Of a DNA stretch of 64,000 nucleotides, positions 42,480 to 50,614 are shown in pieces; the first letter of the stretch is position 1, and every line of letters begins with the position of its first letter. The DNA is taken from contig JAUXAG010000004.1 of NCBI GenBank assembly GCA_030614915.1, forward strand, positions 101,959 through 165,958, given 5' to 3'. Under the pieces are notes generated by a model. It ran no database searches, was not told where the DNA came from, and worked only from the letters and a program-made list of their open reading frames with translations. Source of the stretch: Actinomycetes bacterium. GTDB lineage: Bacteria; Planctomycetota; Phycisphaerae; JAACET01. Made by a program: the position numbers and the translations under genes.

Positions 42480-44195
42480 TTACGCGGACGACTGGTCGGC
42501 AGCAGCGGCCAGCTCGGCAGTGCTGTGGTCGGGAATCTCCAGCAGATCGACCAACTCCTGCTGAGCGGCCTCGATGTCGGAAAGGCGGACCGGAGCAAGA
42601 AAATCCGGATGATCGTGGACGGCCTGGCGGCGTTCGTAGGACAATCCGGCCAAGATGCGATGGCGGAGCTTGTCTGGTGCGGTGCGCAAGGCCAGGGCAA
42701 TAATCTGGGGCTCGCTGCGGCGGAGCAGGCCGCGAAGAGTAGCATCATCCAAGTGAAGCAACTCCTCGAAGGCAGAGACCTCCAGGCCGGCAGGGCCGCG
42801 GTATAACGAAGGCTCGGCAGGTACGATGGGCCGAGCTGATGGTTCGGCGATAGGAGAGAAATCCAGATAGTGCTTTTCGGCATTGAGGCGGGCCAGGGCG
42901 ATGGCCCGCTGACGACGATTGGAGCCGGCGACTCGCCGAGAAAGCACAACAACCAAAATAGCCAAGGCCACAATGGCTAAGACTGCGAGGAGCAACGGAA
43001 GTCCCAACCAACGGGCAAACGGAGACGGCGAGTCAATTACCGCGGCTGGGGTGGGGGTATCGGCTGAGGCCTGGGCTGAAGGGGGGATGTCATAATACCA
43101 GTCGACGTGGATGTGGCTGGAGGCGGGGCGACCAATAATGGCCCTGGCGGCGGCGGTGATCTTGGCAATCTGCTCAGCGGCAATGGGTTGAAGGTCCGCG
43201 TCAGTCCCGGCAGCGGCTGGGTGGTTCCGCCGGCGGTAAAGGTCCAACAGGTGACTGCGAGGAACGGCGAGCGAAACGCTGATGTCCGGCTCGGACGTTG
43301 GGGAAAGGACAGAGGCGGTATCGGGCCCGGCAGACTGAGTGCTGTTGAAGAGCGAGAGGGGATTGATGTGCACAGAGACAACGAGCCGCTGAATGTAGCT
43401 GAGCTTGCTGCGAATCTTCCGCTCCCATTGAGCTTCGAGGGTCCGGGCCTTCCGGCGAAGGGCGGGCAAGTATGCGATCAGAACGGGGGATTCGTGACCG
43501 GCGGAGGCTTGGGTCGAAGAGGGGACGATCTGGGGCAGATATTGGCCATTGCTGGCGTCAATGACGTGGACGTTTTTGGGCTGTAAGTCGGCGATGGTGC
43601 CGGCAACGGTCTGGCGAATGGCCTGGGCCAGTTCGAGATCGAGGGGCAGATCATCGTCTGTCCAGACGGTAACGGTGGCGGTGGATTGGTTGCGGGTGGG
43701 GCCGAAGCCTAGCCGGGATGGTCCGGCCAGGAACACCTGGGCGACACGGAGGCCCTTGAAGTCGCGGATCTGAGAGGCCAGGGCCCTTTCGCGACTGAGC
43801 TTCCAGCGGCGCTGACGCTCGGTCTCGGAAAGGAAAATACTCGAAGCGCTGGCGGTGGGGTCGTAAGCGGAGGTCTGGGCCTGGGAGAAGTCGGAGAGCA
43901 AGTCCAGGCGGGCGAGCAAGTCGTCCTTGTGAGCAGGCTCGACGAGGATATATGAGTCGGTGATGCGATAGGTGCATCCCAACTTCTCGAGCAGAGTAGT
44001 GGCCCGGGAGAGTTGGGAGGAACTTAGCGGTGCGGAAGTCAGATAGACCAGTTGAGCCGAGGAAGCGGAACTGAAGAGCCAAACGGCAGCGGCGATGATT
44101 CCTCCGACGGCTAACAACAGGAGCAAAGACCCGGTCGGGGAAGAAGAGCCCGCTAATCGAAATCGGCGTTTGCAGTATTCCAGTAACTTTCTCAC
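42480..44195 (-). CDS. fliF: FliF MS-ring protein carrying a C-terminal FliG-like domain
   Basis: A 571-residue fusion. FliF part: helix 1 (about 22-42), the ring-building domains (for example LTSAPLSSSQLSRATTLLEK; ALASQIRDFKGLRVAQVFLA; LQPKNVHVIDASNGQYL), RBM3-like region to 390, and helix 2 (about 399-419, LPLLLAVLAIVALAILVVVL). After a linker, residues 474-553 match the FliG C-terminal domain: FEELLHLDDATLRGLLRR, ALALRTAPDKLRHRILAGLS and DFLAPVRLSDIEAAQQELVD. Normal FliF ends in a short FliG-binding peptide instead. No separate fliG follows; the next gene is fliO. The GTG has GGGAG eight bases upstream. The frame is continuous, so this is not a sequencing join seen in frame shift. Confidence 0.9.
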   Translation of the reverse strand: MRKLLEYCKRRFRLAGSSSPTGSLLLLLAVGGIIAAAVWLFSSASSAQLVYLTSAPLSSSQLSRATTLLEKLGCTYRITDSYILVEPAHKDDLLARLDLLSDFSQAQTSAYDPTASASSIFLSETERQRRWKLSRERALASQIRDFKGLRVAQVFLAGPSRLGFGPTRNQSTATVTVWTDDDLPLDLELAQAIRQTVAGTIADLQPKNVHVIDASNGQYLPQIVPSSTQASAGHESPVLIAYLPALRRKARTLEAQWERKIRSKLSYIQRLVVSVHINPLSLFNSTQSAGPDTASVLSPTSEPDISVSLAVPRSHLLDLYRRRNHPAAAGTDADLQPIAAEQIAKITAAARAIIGRPASSHIHVDWYYDIPPSAQASADTPTPAAVIDSPSPFARWLGLPLLLAVLAIVALAILVVVLSRRVAGSNRRQRAIALARLNAEKHYLDFSPIAEPSARPIVPAEPSLYRGPAGLEVSAFEELLHLDDATLRGLLRRSEPQIIALALRTAPDKLRHRILAGLSYERRQAVHDHPDFLAPVRLSDIEAAQQELVDLLEIPDHSTAELAAAADQSSA

Positions 44196-44228
44196 TTTAG
44201 CACTCCCTTAGCTCCAAGGGCGAGTAAC

Positions 44229-44546
44229 TCAGACAGGATCGGATATGTCCGGGCCCGTTTGCGGGCTGACGGACAAAGAGGAACCGCCAGCGAGGATGAC
44301 AGCGATCTGGCGAAGGGTGCGGGTGCGCTTTAGTTCCCCAATAAGGGCCAACTGCTCAAAGACGGATTCGTCATAGAGGCGATGACCGCCGGGAGTCCAT
44401 TCGGACTCGCAGATAAGGCCCATAGTGGTGTAGTTGTGGACGGTCTGGCGTGAAAGGCCGGTGTGTTGGGTTACCTCTCCAATGCGGTAAAGCTTACGAG
44501 GCGGTTTTAAGGATAAGGATTTTGCACGGTGGGCCAGTGGCCTCAT
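44229..44546 (-). CDS. MerR-family transcriptional regulator
   Basis: A 105-residue regulator with a MerR-type winged helix: KLYRIGEVTQHTGLSRQTVH then NYTTMGLICESEWTPGGHRL and YDESVFEQLALIGELKRTRT. The effector domain is missing, only a short tail follows, so it may act as a DNA-bending partner or bind effectors through others. It is the first gene of the flagellar export operon (33 bases before fliF). ATG 44546 with GGAGG upstream is chosen over the open frame to 44741. Confidence 0.88.
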   Translation of the reverse strand: MRPLAHRAKSLSLKPPRKLYRIGEVTQHTGLSRQTVHNYTTMGLICESEWTPGGHRLYDESVFEQLALIGELKRTRTLRQIAVILAGGSSLSVSPQTGPDISDPV

Positions 44547-44665
44547 CAAAGATCCTCCGTAGCGGCTGGCGAGCCTGCGAAGTGGTGAACTGGTTGAATA
44601 ATAGGTTTCAATCGAAGGCGTCCGAATGGTGCGATTCCGATAACTGTACTTTACGTTTTGCAAAA

Positions 44666-44694
44666 TATATAGTGTATATAGCACAAATGGGCAA
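44666..44694 (-). promoter_or_regulatory. Promoter of the merR-flagellar operon
   Basis: Minus-strand TTGCCC (44694-44689) and TATATA (44671-44666) with a 17-base spacer; the start would be near 44659, about 113 bases before merR. The surrounding 44640-44680 is the most AT-rich part of the gap. A sigma-70-like promoter rather than sigma-28 or sigma-54. Confidence 0.55.
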
Positions 44695-44918
44695 GGATTC
44701 TTTTGAGATTTTTGAAAAAATTTTTTCGGGAGATCGATCAAATCAGTTACACAAGGACATCGAGCCCAACATATTGGGGGGCATTGTCAAATAGCGGCAG
44801 CCATATACCATATACGGGCATGGTGCGGTCAATTAAAAAGGCTTGAGGCTTGAGGCGTGAGTGAGGCGTGCACGAAGTGTCCTTCGGAAACCTTAATGCA
44901 GCCGGACAAAGCATGGAA

Positions 44919-44948
44919 TTGACTGAGCACAGAGGAGCATCATAGAAT
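44919..44948 (+). promoter_or_regulatory. Promoter of the AmrS gene
   Basis: TTGACT (44919-44924) and TAGAAT (44943-44948) with an 18-base spacer, giving a leader of about 60 bases before ATG 45018. The rest of 44750-44918 holds only GGCTTGAGG and GTGTCCTTCGG repeat fragments. Confidence 0.6.
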
Positions 44949-45017
44949 AGCAGTAATCGAACGGATGGGCCGAATTGGCAAAAGAATCGGAGCCACAAAA
45001 CTAACAACGGGGCAATC

Positions 45018-46052
45018 ATGAGCGAACAAGTGGGACAGCGAGCTATGCTGTGGGAGCAACTGGATGGGCAGGAGGTTCAGTGCAGGCTGTGTAACTTCCG
45101 CTGCCGGATAAAGCCGGGCAAAAGAGGACATTGCCTGGTACGGGAAAACAGGGCGGGCAAACTGTATTCGCTGAACTATTCGGCGGTGTGCTCGGTGAAT
45201 GTGGACCCTATCGAGAAAAAGCCGTTGTTTCATTTTTATCCGGGCTCGCGGAGCCTGTCATATGCGGCGCCGGGGTGCAACTTTCGCTGCGAGTTCTGTC
45301 AGAACTGGCAGATCAGCCAGGAAGTGCGGCTGTTCAAGAGGATCAATGGTCAGGCGTATTCTCCGAAGCAACTGGTGCAGGCGGCGATGGAGGGTAACTG
45401 TGCGAGCATTGCCCATACGTACACAGAGCCGACTATTTATTTCGAGCTGGCGTACGAGACGGCGAAGCTGGGGCATGAAAAGGGCTTGACCAACGTTTTT
45501 GTGTCTAACGGCTATATGAGCACAGAGGCCATCGAGGTGATAAAGCCGTACCTGGACGGGATAAACGTGGATCTGAAGAGCTTCCGGGATGATTTTTATC
45601 GCCAGCGGACGGGGGCTCGCCTTGAGCCGGTGTTGGAAACGCTAAGGTACATTGCGGGCAGGACCGACATTTGGCTGGAAGTTACGACACTGGTGATCCC
45701 GGGGGGCAACGATTCGGAGGAAGAGCTTGGGGATTTGGCGAAATTCATAGCTGAGGAGCTGGGTGCAGAGGTGCCGTGGCACGTGAGCCGATTTCATCCG
45801 GACTATGAATCGAGGGATGTTCCGGCTACGCCGGTGAAGAAGCTGGACCAGGCGCGGCAGATCGGACTGAAGGCCGGCTTGCGCTACGTGTACTGCGGAA
45901 ATATTCCCTCGGACAGGAGCGAATCGACTTTCTGCCATAAGTGCGGGAAGGAATTGATTGGCCGAGCGTACTTCAGCATCGAAGAAAATAATGTTAGAGA
46001 CGGCAAATGCCCCGACTGCGGTACAGTAGTGCCCGGCAAGGGGATGAGCTAG
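45018..46052 (+). CDS. amrS: AmmeMemoRadiSam-system radical SAM protein AmrS
   Basis: A 344-residue radical SAM protein formerly annotated as pyruvate formate-lyase activating enzyme-like. The cluster motif is CNFRCEFCQNW (CxxxCxxC, about 88-98). Flanking Cys pairs (CRLCNFRCRIKPGKRGHC near the N-terminus and CHKCGKELI with CPDCG at the end) are typical of AmrS and absent from true PFL activases. The AMMECR1 and Memo partners are not in the window. The function of the system is unknown; a radical-based protein modification is assumed. Monocistronic. Confidence 0.92.
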   Translation: MSEQVGQRAMLWEQLDGQEVQCRLCNFRCRIKPGKRGHCLVRENRAGKLYSLNYSAVCSVNVDPIEKKPLFHFYPGSRSLSYAAPGCNFRCEFCQNWQISQEVRLFKRINGQAYSPKQLVQAAMEGNCASIAHTYTEPTIYFELAYETAKLGHEKGLTNVFVSNGYMSTEAIEVIKPYLDGINVDLKSFRDDFYRQRTGARLEPVLETLRYIAGRTDIWLEVTTLVIPGGNDSEEELGDLAKFIAEELGAEVPWHVSRFHPDYESRDVPATPVKKLDQARQIGLKAGLRYVYCGNIPSDRSESTFCHKCGKELIGRAYFSIEENNVRDGKCPDCGTVVPGKGMS

Positions 46053-46069
46053 GGAACAGTCGCAATAAG

Positions 46070-46097
46070 TTGAACATAAGAGCTTATTATATAGAAT
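46070..46097 (+). promoter_or_regulatory. Possible upstream promoter (P1) before lysS
   Basis: TTGAAC (46070-46075) and TAGAAT (46092-46097) with a 16-base spacer. A transcript from here would read through the small unit at 46277-46365. Weaker than P2. Confidence 0.35.
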
Positions 46098-46241
46098 GTT
46101 AGGGAGGTGAGCGACTTTCCGATGGGCAATTGAGGGTAGTGGGGGTGGTAACGGGTGAATCAGGGGACGCAAACGCCATAACATACTACGCGACAATAGG
46201 TTAGGGTTTAGCAGAAATTTTTTGTTTTTTTGAGGGGAACA

Positions 46242-46270
46242 TTGACAGCCAGCCGGGTCGATGATATAGT
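46242..46270 (+). promoter_or_regulatory. Strong promoter (P2) of the small RNA or lysS leader
   Basis: TTGACA (46242-46247), 17 bases, TATAGT (46265-46270): the closest match to the sigma-70 consensus in the window. Expected start near 46277. Confidence 0.7.
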
Positions 46271-46276
46271 TGTCAG

Positions 46277-46365
46277 GGCGATCAGGACAGTAATCCAGAA
46301 ATTCGGCTGTTTAGCCGTGGCAAACTTCCGAGGCGGGCTGGAGGCTCGACTCGGAAGTCTTTTTT
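46277..46365 (+). ncRNA. Candidate small RNA or lysS attenuator
   Basis: Downstream of P2 are a tight hairpin CGGCT-GTTT-AGCCG (46304-46317) and a terminator: ACTTCCGAG (46324-46332) pairing with CTCGGAAGT (46350-46358), followed directly by CTTTTTT. The transcript would be about 88 bases. It ends 220 bases before lysS, so either it is an independent small RNA or the terminator controls readthrough into lysS. No coding frame and no known riboswitch motif seen. Confidence 0.55.
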
Positions 46366-46586
46366 GGTGTTGGCGGGGGTCTGAACAGTGGAAAGAGAAT
46401 TGGCGGCAGAAAAAGGGCAAGGTTGACTATTGGGCCCAATTCGTCTAAAGCACAAAGTAAGAAAAGCAACCCCCAGGATAAACCTGGGGGCTAAACAAAG
46501 AGACCCCCGGTGAAACCGGGGGCTAAATATAGGGTTTGAGGGTTGGAAAAGAGACAAAAAAATAGGTGCAGGTTAATCACGAAAAT
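46366..46586. repeat. lysS leader region with two palindromic repeats
   Basis: CCCCCAGGATAAACCTGGGG with CTAAA tail (46470-46495) and CCCCCGGTGAAACCGGGGG (46504-46522) lie between the small-RNA terminator and lysS. No gene. Confidence 0.8.
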
Positions 46587-48062
46587 ATGAGCAAGAAACT
46601 GGAAGCAAATCGAATCGCGAAGTTGGAAAAGATCAAGGCTCTGGGGATAGATCCTTTCGGGGGTCGCTTTGAAAAGACAGGGACCCTGGCGGAAATACGA
46701 GCGAGCTTTGAGGCGGAAAAAGAAGGTCCTGCAGTGCGGGGGGCAGGGCGGATAGTCCTGCTGCGGTCGATGGGCAAACTGATCTTCGCAACGCTGCGGG
46801 ATATGACGGGGGAGCTGCAGATTTGCCTGCAAAAGGATGCCCTGGGAGATGAGTTCGCCCTGGCCAAATTGCTGGACCTAGGCGATATCGTGGGGGTGGA
46901 GGGGAAACTGGGCGAGACCAGAACTAAAGAGCTAACCATCTTCGTGGAGCATCTAACGCTGTTGAACAAATCACTGCTGCCGCCGCCGGAGAAATGGCAC
47001 GGTCTGCAGGACGTGGACCTGCGTTACCGGCAACGCTACGTAGACCTGCAGGTGAACCGGGAAGTAATGGAGGTGTTCAAGAAGCGTTCGGCGATAGTTG
47101 AGCAGATGCGGCAAGTTCTGCTGGGGCGGGGGTTTATGGAGGTGGATACGCCGGCGTTACAGCCGATTTACGGGGGTGCGGCGGCGAGGCCTTTCACGAC
47201 GCATCACAATACGCTGGATATGGAATTGTTCTTGCGAATATCACCGGAGTTGTACCTCAAGCGGCTGCTGGTAGGGGGGATGGAGCGGGTATTCGAGTTT
47301 GCCAGGGTCTTTCGCAACGAGGGGATCAGCAGCAAACATAACCCGGAATACACGCTGCTGGAAGTCTATCAGGCCTACGGGGATTACAACGATATGATGG
47401 AGCTGACCGAAGAGCTGATCTGCGGAACAGCTGAGCGGGTGTGCGGGTCGAAGGTGGTGGCGTACACGAGGAAGGTGGTGGGTGAGGACGGGACGAGCAA
47501 AGAAGAGACTATCGAGGTGGATTACTCAGTGCCGTGGCGGAGATTGAAATACGGCCAGGCCCTGGAAGAGTATGCCGGGGTAAGGGCTGAGGATATTTCG
47601 GCGGTGCGGGGCAAGGCTGGCGAGCTGGGGTTGGATGAAAAGGGCATGGCTGACGAGGTGGTAATCAACAAGGTTTTCGAGCAGTGTGTGGAAGAGCATC
47701 TGATCCAGCCGTGCTTCGTGATCGACTACCCGGCCAAGCTGTGCCCGCTGACCCGGAGAGTTCCAGGGAATCCGCAGTTGGCCTTGCGGTTTGAGCCATA
47801 CGTGATGAGTATGGAAATAGGCAATGCCTATACGGAGCTTACGGACCCGTTCGTGCAGGAAGAAAATCTGCGGAGCAGTTTGGAGGGGGAAGATAAAAAC
47901 GAAACCATGAGAGTGATGGACGAAGACTTCATCCGGGCTTTGAAATACGGGATGCCTCCGGCAGGGGGGCTGGGGATAGGGGTGGATAGGGTGGTGATGC
48001 TACTGACGAACTCGGCGAGCATTCGCGACGTAATATTATTTCCGCTGATGCGGCGGAGCTAG
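46587..48062 (+). CDS. lysS: Lysyl-tRNA synthetase, class II
   Basis: A 491-residue class II LysRS charging tRNA-Lys. The N-terminal OB domain (about 50-145) is followed by the catalytic core: motif 1 at about 170-195 (GFMEVDTPALQPIYGGAAAR), motif 2 FEFARVFRNEGISSKHNPEY and motif 3 GLGIGVDRVVMLLTNSASIR near the end. Length fits the family (490-510). ATG 46587 is preferred over a GTG at 46566 as it begins the homologous sequence (MSKKLEANRIAKLEK). The ribosome-binding site is weak. Confidence 0.96.
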   Translation: MSKKLEANRIAKLEKIKALGIDPFGGRFEKTGTLAEIRASFEAEKEGPAVRGAGRIVLLRSMGKLIFATLRDMTGELQICLQKDALGDEFALAKLLDLGDIVGVEGKLGETRTKELTIFVEHLTLLNKSLLPPPEKWHGLQDVDLRYRQRYVDLQVNREVMEVFKKRSAIVEQMRQVLLGRGFMEVDTPALQPIYGGAAARPFTTHHNTLDMELFLRISPELYLKRLLVGGMERVFEFARVFRNEGISSKHNPEYTLLEVYQAYGDYNDMMELTEELICGTAERVCGSKVVAYTRKVVGEDGTSKEETIEVDYSVPWRRLKYGQALEEYAGVRAEDISAVRGKAGELGLDEKGMADEVVINKVFEQCVEEHLIQPCFVIDYPAKLCPLTRRVPGNPQLALRFEPYVMSMEIGNAYTELTDPFVQEENLRSSLEGEDKNETMRVMDEDFIRALKYGMPPAGGLGIGVDRVVMLLTNSASIRDVILFPLMRRS

Positions 48063-48271
48063 GAAGGCTTGAGGCTTGAGGCGGAGAATACAGAAAGAAA
48101 TACAGAAATTAGACGCTGATTGCGCTGATTACGCAGAAGAAAAGATAATTAGCCACAGATGAAGAAAGGCGTGCTCGTGCTTCCAGCCTTCGCAGCCGAA
48201 GCTGCTACGGAGAACGGATCGCAGAGTAGTAAGGCTTGAGGCGGGTAGAATAAATGGTTCGAACAAGATTG
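48063..48271. repeat. 209-base repeat island
   Basis: GGCTTGAGG units, GAATACAGAAAGAAATACAG, GCTGATTGCGCTGATTACGC and a full CCAGCCTTCGCAGCCGAAGC palindromic unit ending AGAGTAGTAAGGC (48181-48236). The first part repeats the 3' end of the GT39 gene almost exactly. No gene. Confidence 0.85.
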
Positions 48272-49219
48272 CTAGAAGACCAAAACGAACTGTATGCCAG
48301 CCTCTACGGTGTAGTTTTTCGGTTCAACCACACCCATCTCTACTTCTGACTGTCCGATATCCCAGTAGCGAATAAAAGGCTCGATTATGAGGTCTGCCTT
48401 GTCGCCTTTTTTTTGAAGCTTGACAGAGGCCCGAGCGCCATAGCCGTTGTTTTGGCGATTGTCGACATCGCTAGAGCCGACGTCACTTAGATGGCTAGTC
48501 TGCTTTCCCCAAAGAAAGAAGTCGAACTCGACCGATGCGCCCCAGAACCAGCCCTGGTTCAGTTGGGCAAGCGTTTCAAGGCCTAAGGGGATGTATAAAT
48601 AGTTTGATTCTCTTTCATAGCCAGCCGGGTCGAAGGATGTATCGTCATTGAGATATCTATATGCGATGCCCGTGAACGGAGTGATCATGCTGTTATGATT
48701 GGGGAAGTCAGGCCCGAGAAGGAGTCTAAGTTCCCAAACAAAGTCATCTATACCGCCCACGGTATATGGTGTCCCGTCCATGAGGGCGCCATCGTAGTCA
48801 ACTCGTCCATAAGCGAACCGGCCTTCTACTCGGCCCATCCACTTGCTTTCCCAGGGCTGTTCTTCAGGAAAGGCTGGCAGCCAGTCTCGGGAAGTGAAGC
48901 CAAAGGTTAGGCCGTAAAACATGCCCGTGTCCTCCATAACAGACGGCTCCTTGTACTTGAAATAGTACACTTCCGGACCTATGTGCCATGCCTGGCCTCG
49001 TAATTCGTCCATTAAAGCAGGAGATAGGAAAGCAGAAGAGTCCTCGGAAGCAGACGCTGCCAAAGCAGAAGAGTCCTCCAGTAAAGCAGCCCATTCCTGT
49101 TCTTCTGTTAGAACAGGAGAGTCATCTAGGGATTCGTAGCTGGGTCCTGCGCAGCCTGTAGAGAGTATGGCGACCACGGAGAGAACGACAAGCACTGTCC
49201 CGGATAACTTCACGATCAT
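48272..49219 (-). CDS. Outer-membrane beta-barrel lipoprotein-like protein
   Basis: A 315-residue protein with a lipoprotein signal (LVVLSVVAILSTGCAG, lipid Cys at about 23), a low-complexity Ser/Ala/Glu segment (about 45-65) and then alternating amphipathic strands typical of an outer-membrane beta-barrel (GPEVYYFKYKEP, GMFYGLTFGFTSRDW, YLYIPLGLETLAQL), ending in Phe (IQFVLVF), the barrel end signal. No specific family recognised. ATG 49219 has AAGGAG eight bases upstream; the longer open frame has no such site. Monocistronic. Confidence 0.75.
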   Translation of the reverse strand: MIVKLSGTVLVVLSVVAILSTGCAGPSYESLDDSPVLTEEQEWAALLEDSSALAASASEDSSAFLSPALMDELRGQAWHIGPEVYYFKYKEPSVMEDTGMFYGLTFGFTSRDWLPAFPEEQPWESKWMGRVEGRFAYGRVDYDGALMDGTPYTVGGIDDFVWELRLLLGPDFPNHNSMITPFTGIAYRYLNDDTSFDPAGYERESNYLYIPLGLETLAQLNQGWFWGASVEFDFFLWGKQTSHLSDVGSSDVDNRQNNGYGARASVKLQKKGDKADLIIEPFIRYWDIGQSEVEMGVVEPKNYTVEAGIQFVLVF

Positions 49220-49590
49220 GTGATGACTCCTTCCGAGCTTTGCGGATGGCTCTTCCGGGCTAAGGGCCCATCGGGATAGTCTTCCGCATTTAATAAATCC
49301 TATTGCAGCGTCCGATAAGTTCCTGCCGTCGTTGCTTGTTAGTGCACGGCGGGCGATAGCTCTGCCCAAGCTGCTCAGACTTGAGCATCGGTTACATCTG
49401 GCAGCGTATTGAGTTATGTGCTGTCTATTGGGGGGGATTTGTAGCGGGCCCCGGTCTTTTTGGCCTCAATGATTGTGGCTGATTGCTCATAAGATATCAC
49501 AAGAATCGCTGGACCAGCAGAGCAGGAAGCCAAAAAACAAGATGGATCCCCGCCTGCGCGGGGATGACAACAAGAATCGGTCAGTTTGAG
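49220..49590. other. 371-base gap
   Basis: Leader of the lipoprotein gene on one side and, on the other, a single GGATCCCCGCCTGCGCGGGG hairpin repeat (49544-49563) of the same family as 11980 and 12304. No gene is credible; a forward frame from 49483 only translates the hairpin. Confidence 0.6.
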
Positions 49591-50550
49591 TTAGATTGGT
49601 CTTTTGCTCGGCGGGGCGGTGTTTTGGGCGGTTGGGCGGAAATAATCGATGACCTTGGGGAGGCCTTCTTCGAGGGGGATGGCAGGCTGCCAGTTGAGGG
49701 CCCGGGTGGCGAGGCTAATGTCGGGCTGGCGGCGGAGAGGATCGTCCTGAGGCATGGGCTGATAAACGATCTGGGAAGTAGAGCTGGTCAGCTCGACGAT
49801 GAGCTCGGCGACGGACTTGATGCTTCGCTCGTCTGGATTGCCGAGGTTTACGGGGCCGGTGAAATCCTTACAACTCATTAAGCGGATCAGGCCGTCAACC
49901 AAATCGTCAACGTAGCAGAAACTGCGGGTTTGAGAGCCGTCGCCGAAGATGGTGATGGGCTCATTGCGTAGGGCCTGCAAGACGAAGTTGCTGATGACCC
50001 GGCCATCGTAGGCGCACATTCTTGGGCCATAGGTGTTGAAGATGCGAGCGACACGGATGTCTATGCCGGCCTCGCGGTGGTAGTCGAAGAAGAGGGTCTC
50101 GGCGACGCGTTTTCCCTCGTCGTAACAGCTTCGCGGGCCGATGGCGTTGACGTTTCCCCAGTAATCCTCGCGCTGGGGGTGCTGGAGAGGGTCTCCGTAA
50201 ATTTCGGAGGTGGAGGCCTGGAGTACGCGGGCATGGATGTCGCGGGCGAGGCTGAGGACGTGAATGGCCCCCATGACGGAGGTGAGAACGGTCTTCATGG
50301 GTGATCGCTGGTAGTGGATGGGGGAAGCGGGACAGGCGAGGTTGTATATTTGGTCGACTTCCAAGGCAAAGGGATCGACGACGTCGTGGCGGATAATCTC
50401 CAGGAAGTCGTTGTGCAAAAGGTGGCGGACATTGTCGCGGCTTCCGGTGTGGAAGTTGTCGAGGATGATGACGTTGTGTCCTTCGTTTAGCAAGCGTTCG
50501 GCGAGGTGGGAGCCGATGAATCCGCCGCCACCGGTAATCAGTATTTTCAC
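49591..50550 (-). CDS. UDP-glucuronate decarboxylase (UDP-xylose synthase)
   Basis: A 319-residue short-chain dehydrogenase converting UDP-glucuronate to UDP-xylose. NAD site [16 protein letters not shown], the family hallmark [13 protein letters not shown], the STSEIYGDP segment with catalytic Ser/Thr, and YDEGKR (Tyr-Lys pair), then [10 protein letters not shown]. It follows UDP-glucose dehydrogenase (64 bases, with a repeat hairpin between), so the pair makes UDP-xylose from UDP-glucose for surface polysaccharide. GTG start with AAGGAG eight bases upstream. Confidence 0.94.
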   Translation of the reverse strand: MKILITGGGGFIGSHLAERLLNEGHNVIILDNFHTGSRDNVRHLLHNDFLEIIRHDVVDPFALEVDQIYNLACPASPIHYQRSPMKTVLTSVMGAIHVLSLARDIHARVLQASTSEIYGDPLQHPQREDYWGNVNAIGPRSCYDEGKRVAETLFFDYHREAGIDIRVARIFNTYGPRMCAYDGRVISNFVLQALRNEPITIFGDGSQTRSFCYVDDLVDGLIRLMSCKDFTGPVNLGNPDERSIKSVAELIVELTSSTSQIVYQPMPQDDPLRRQPDISLATRALNWQPAIPLEEGLPKVIDYFRPTAQNTAPPSKRPI

Positions 50551-50585
50551 GGTTGGGCTCCTTCAAAACTTGAGTGGTAGAATTA

Positions 50586-50609
50586 ACCCCCGGTAAAACC
50601 GGGGGCTAA
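50586..50609. repeat. Palindromic repeat between two sugar-nucleotide genes
   Basis: CCCCCGGTAAAACCGGGGG followed by CTAAA, a member of the main hairpin family; it lies between the UDP-glucose dehydrogenase stop and the decarboxylase start. Confidence 0.85.
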
Positions 50610-50614
50610 ATATA

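Noticed and set aside
49483..49881. 132-codon frame containing WIPACAGMT
   Set aside because: That peptide is the well-known false translation of a palindromic intergenic repeat, and the remainder is antisense to the decarboxylase gene.
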